From NCBI GenBank assembly GCA_017632825.1, contig JAGBQP010000136.1, positions 1 through 6,021 of the forward strand: a stretch of 6,021 nucleotides of DNA, in the 5' to 3' direction. Positions 4,450 to 6,021 of this stretch are shown piece by piece; the stretch's first letter is position 1; every line of letters begins with the position of its first letter. The DNA comes from Prevotella sp. (lineage in GTDB: Bacteria > Bacteroidota > Bacteroidia > Bacteroidales > Bacteroidaceae). The notes below the pieces were generated by a model. It was not told the DNA's origin and did not search any database. It was given only the letters and a program-made list of their open reading frames with translations. A program made the translations under genes and the position numbers.

Positions 4450-6021
4450 CGTATGGCCAAAGTGGCTGAGCCATTCGCTCGTAGTCATGCCGGTAACGTC
4501 CTTGAAGATGCGGAAGAAGGAGCGCTCACTGGTGAAGCCGGCCTCAGTATAGGCCTCGAAAACTTTCATGTCGGGATGCTGGCGTAGGAGTTGTTGAACG
4601 TAGCCCACACGATACTCATTGACAAACTGCGTAAAGGTCAAGCCGCGACACTCCTTGATGCAGTCGGTCACATAGCGGCTGTTGGAATCCAGTGCTGCTG
4701 TCACGTCTGCCAGCTTCAGTTCGCTGTTGCGGAAAATCTGCCGTTCGTCCATGAGCAGACAGATGCGCTCCAGCAATTCCTCATTCTTTTTATTGCTATC
4801 GGCTTCCAGCTCAGACGGTTCTTCACGACTTTCCACGCGCTCTGTTTGTCGGACAGGAAGTACAACCTTCTTCCTCCGCCAGTAAACCACTATCGATGCA
4901 CTCACCAACAGCACGGCGACGAAGGTCAGAAGCCACCATAGCAGACTGACCGGCCAACGGTTGACAGCCGACGTCACGTCGTCCTGCCGTCCTAAGGGGA
5001 TGAGCCATGCCGAAGCCGTAGGGGTGAAGTTGTCAGAGTCGTAGTCGGTTTTCGAACTGCCGCCAATGATAGCCAGGTTACCTTGCGGTATCAGCACTGG
5101 AACATAAAAGCCACAGGCGGGCTGCGGATCAGTATAGTAGAGTGTCAAAGGGGCAGGCCGTTCGGTGTAGCCAATGCTGACCACATAAAGGCGCTTATCC
5201 TTATCAACACCGCAGAGATAGGCCTGCTGAGCCTGGCGGTCCGCCACGATATAGCTACGGTCATAGATGATGGGGCTATTGCCCAATGGACTCATCATAG
5301 GTATGGGACAAGTGGTGGGCAGCAGCGTGAAGATGGTGTCCTCCACCAGCACGACGGCTATCTGTCCGGCCGGCTGACCCTTCAGTTCGGGTTTTTCACG
5401 GGTACGCTCAAAGTTCTTCACAGCCATGAGGTAAGCATAGCGTCCCTGCGCCTCGTCGCCGATGAAACCAGCATCAGCCGTTGTGGGGGCATTGTATGTC
5501 AGCGGTTTCCACTGCTGCAGCAGCGGTACGGTGAACGGTTCACCATATAGGCGGTCAACGACGATGGAGTCGGCCAGGTGGTCACGGGGGTCACGATCGC
5601 CCACGATGAGCACATCACCCTGCGACGTACGGAAAAGGAAGGGAACAACGCGTCCTACAGAGACTGGCTTGACAGGAGTAAAGAATTTCCGACCGTCGAA
5701 CATCTCAACGACATCGTCGGCATACCAATTGCCCGTGATGACAACCCGTCCGCTGTCCAGTTCCATAGCCGATGCCAGCGTCCTCTTCTGGTCCAGGCAC
5801 CCGAAGCCCGTAAACGAGTGGCTCGCAGGGTCGTACATCTCTACGCCGAACGACTGACCCACACCCATTTCTTCCTTGCTACCTCCAGCCAACAACACCT
5901 GCCCAGAACGCAGCACTAAGGCCGTGCCGTGGTCGTGGGTATAGGTCATCGGCAGCTGGTGCCACTCGCCGTCGCTCAGATACTCCGCAGTCGCCGTGGG
6001 CACGAAGCCGCTGGTGTGGCC
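4444..6021 (-). CDS. Membrane-anchored AraC-family regulator with Kelch-like sensor domain; 5' end beyond right edge
   Basis: The frame is open through the right edge (GHTSGF precedes the GTG at 6001-6003), so the true start, and probably a signal peptide, lies outside; I do not take the GTG as the start. Numbering from that GTG, residues 1-340 carry Kelch-like beta-propeller repeats: GTALVLRSGQVLLAGG...VEMYDPASHSFTGFG, then RTLASAMELDSGRVVITGNW...VEMFDGRKF, then GDVLIVGDRD and GNLAIIGGSS. One transmembrane helix spans about 351-374 (PVSLLWWLLTFVAVLLVSAS...), followed by WRRKK, so the propeller is outside and the C-terminus inside. A charged linker (385-425) leads to an AraC/HTH_18 domain (430-515): LKLADVTAALDSNSRYVTDCI, LTFTQFVNEYRV, then AGFTSERSFFRIFKDVTGMT. 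There is no kinase or receiver domain, so this is a one-component transmembrane regulator, unlike hybrid two-component systems. The lipoprotein operon starts 150 bases downstream on the same strand and is its likely target. Confidence 0.9.
   Translation of the reverse strand, partial: GHTSGFVPTATAEYLSDGEWHQLPMTYTHDHGTALVLRSGQVLLAGGSKEEMGVGQSFGVEMYDPASHSFTGFGCLDQKRTLASAMELDSGRVVITGNWYADDVVEMFDGRKFFTPVKPVSVGRVVPFLFRTSQGDVLIVGDRDPRDHLADSIVVDRLYGEPFTVPLLQQWKPLTYNAPTTADAGFIGDEAQGRYAYLMAVKNFERTREKPELKGQPAGQIAVVLVEDTIFTLLPTTCPIPMMSPLGNSPIIYDRSYIVADRQAQQAYLCGVDKDKRLYVVSIGYTERPAPLTLYYTDPQPACGFYVPVLIPQGNLAIIGGSSKTDYDSDNFTPTASAWLIPLGRQDDVTSAVNRWPVSLLWWLLTFVAVLLVSASIVVYWRRKKVVLPVRQTERVESREEPSELEADSNKKNEELLERICLLMDERQIFRNSELKLADVTAALDSNSRYVTDCIKECRGLTFTQFVNEYRVGYVQQLLRQHPDMKVFEAYTEAGFTSERSFFRIFKDVTGMTTSEWLSHFGHTG

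Noticed and set aside
4591..5919. Several plus-strand frames up to 155 codons, and a short minus-strand frame at 4823-5008
   Set aside because: They lie over the regulator gene, whose Kelch, transmembrane and AraC motifs show the true frame; the others are open because the region is relatively GC-rich.
6001..6003. GTG as start codon of the regulator
   Set aside because: The frame stays open to the window edge, the Kelch-like pattern is already under way, and no signal peptide follows; the start lies outside the window.
1..6021. CRISPR arrays, tRNA or rRNA genes, complete insertion sequences, SusC/SusD pairs
   Set aside because: No regularly spaced repeat series, no tRNA-like arms, no transposase and no TonB-dependent transporter sequence were seen on either strand.

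Overview
The window looks like chromosomal DNA of a Bacteroidota member, most likely a Prevotella/Segatella-type gut or oral bacterium. The evidence is an S10 protein of that type, two promoters with the Bacteroidota -7 consensus TAnnTTTG (TACCTTTG and TATATTTG on the minus strand), start codons without Shine-Dalgarno sequences but with A-rich leaders, and lipoproteins with acidic residues after the lipidated cysteine. Genus is an inference; no rRNA is present.

Layout, left to right. (1) 1-150, minus: the first 50 codons of an exported protein that runs off the left edge, possibly of the DUF4421 family. (2) 188-230: a 43-bp interrupted palindrome between divergent genes. (3) 230-658, plus: the ATP-binding (CA) end of a sensor histidine kinase, lacking its dimerisation/phosphoacceptor and sensor parts. 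(4) 715-749: a strong hairpin terminator ending the next transcript. (5) 770-1075, minus: rpsJ (ribosomal protein S10/NusE), standing alone with its own promoter (1169-1200), a leader with tandem 14-bp repeats, and its own terminator. No fusA or rplC is next to it. (6) 1280-1306: a hairpin terminator ending the lipoprotein operon. (7) 1372-1821 and 1840-4293, minus: a two-gene operon of a small lipocalin-like lipoprotein and, upstream of it, an 817-residue lipoprotein with a ZU5-like N-terminal domain and a HETFH zinc-protease motif. (8) 4294-4443: a dense regulatory gap with a TATATTTG -7 box, two direct copies of GACTGCCAAA 21 bp apart, a third inverted copy forming a 16-bp perfect palindrome, and a separate 11-bp direct repeat. 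(9) 4444-6021, minus: a membrane-anchored regulator with a Kelch-like extracytoplasmic part, one transmembrane helix and a C-terminal AraC-type DNA-binding domain; it runs off the right edge.

The most interesting unit is 1372-6021. A one-piece transmembrane sensor/transcription factor (Kelch propeller outside, AraC domain inside) lies immediately upstream of a promoter whose -33 region is poor but carries direct repeats with the two-helical-turn spacing typical of AraC-family operators. That promoter drives two probable surface lipoproteins, one a putative metalloprotease. The reading that the regulator senses an envelope or extracellular ligand and switches on the lipoprotein operon is inference, but it rests on several independent sequence signals. 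The left part (1-1200) holds a solitary rpsJ and a kinase remnant beside a palindrome, which suggests past rearrangement.
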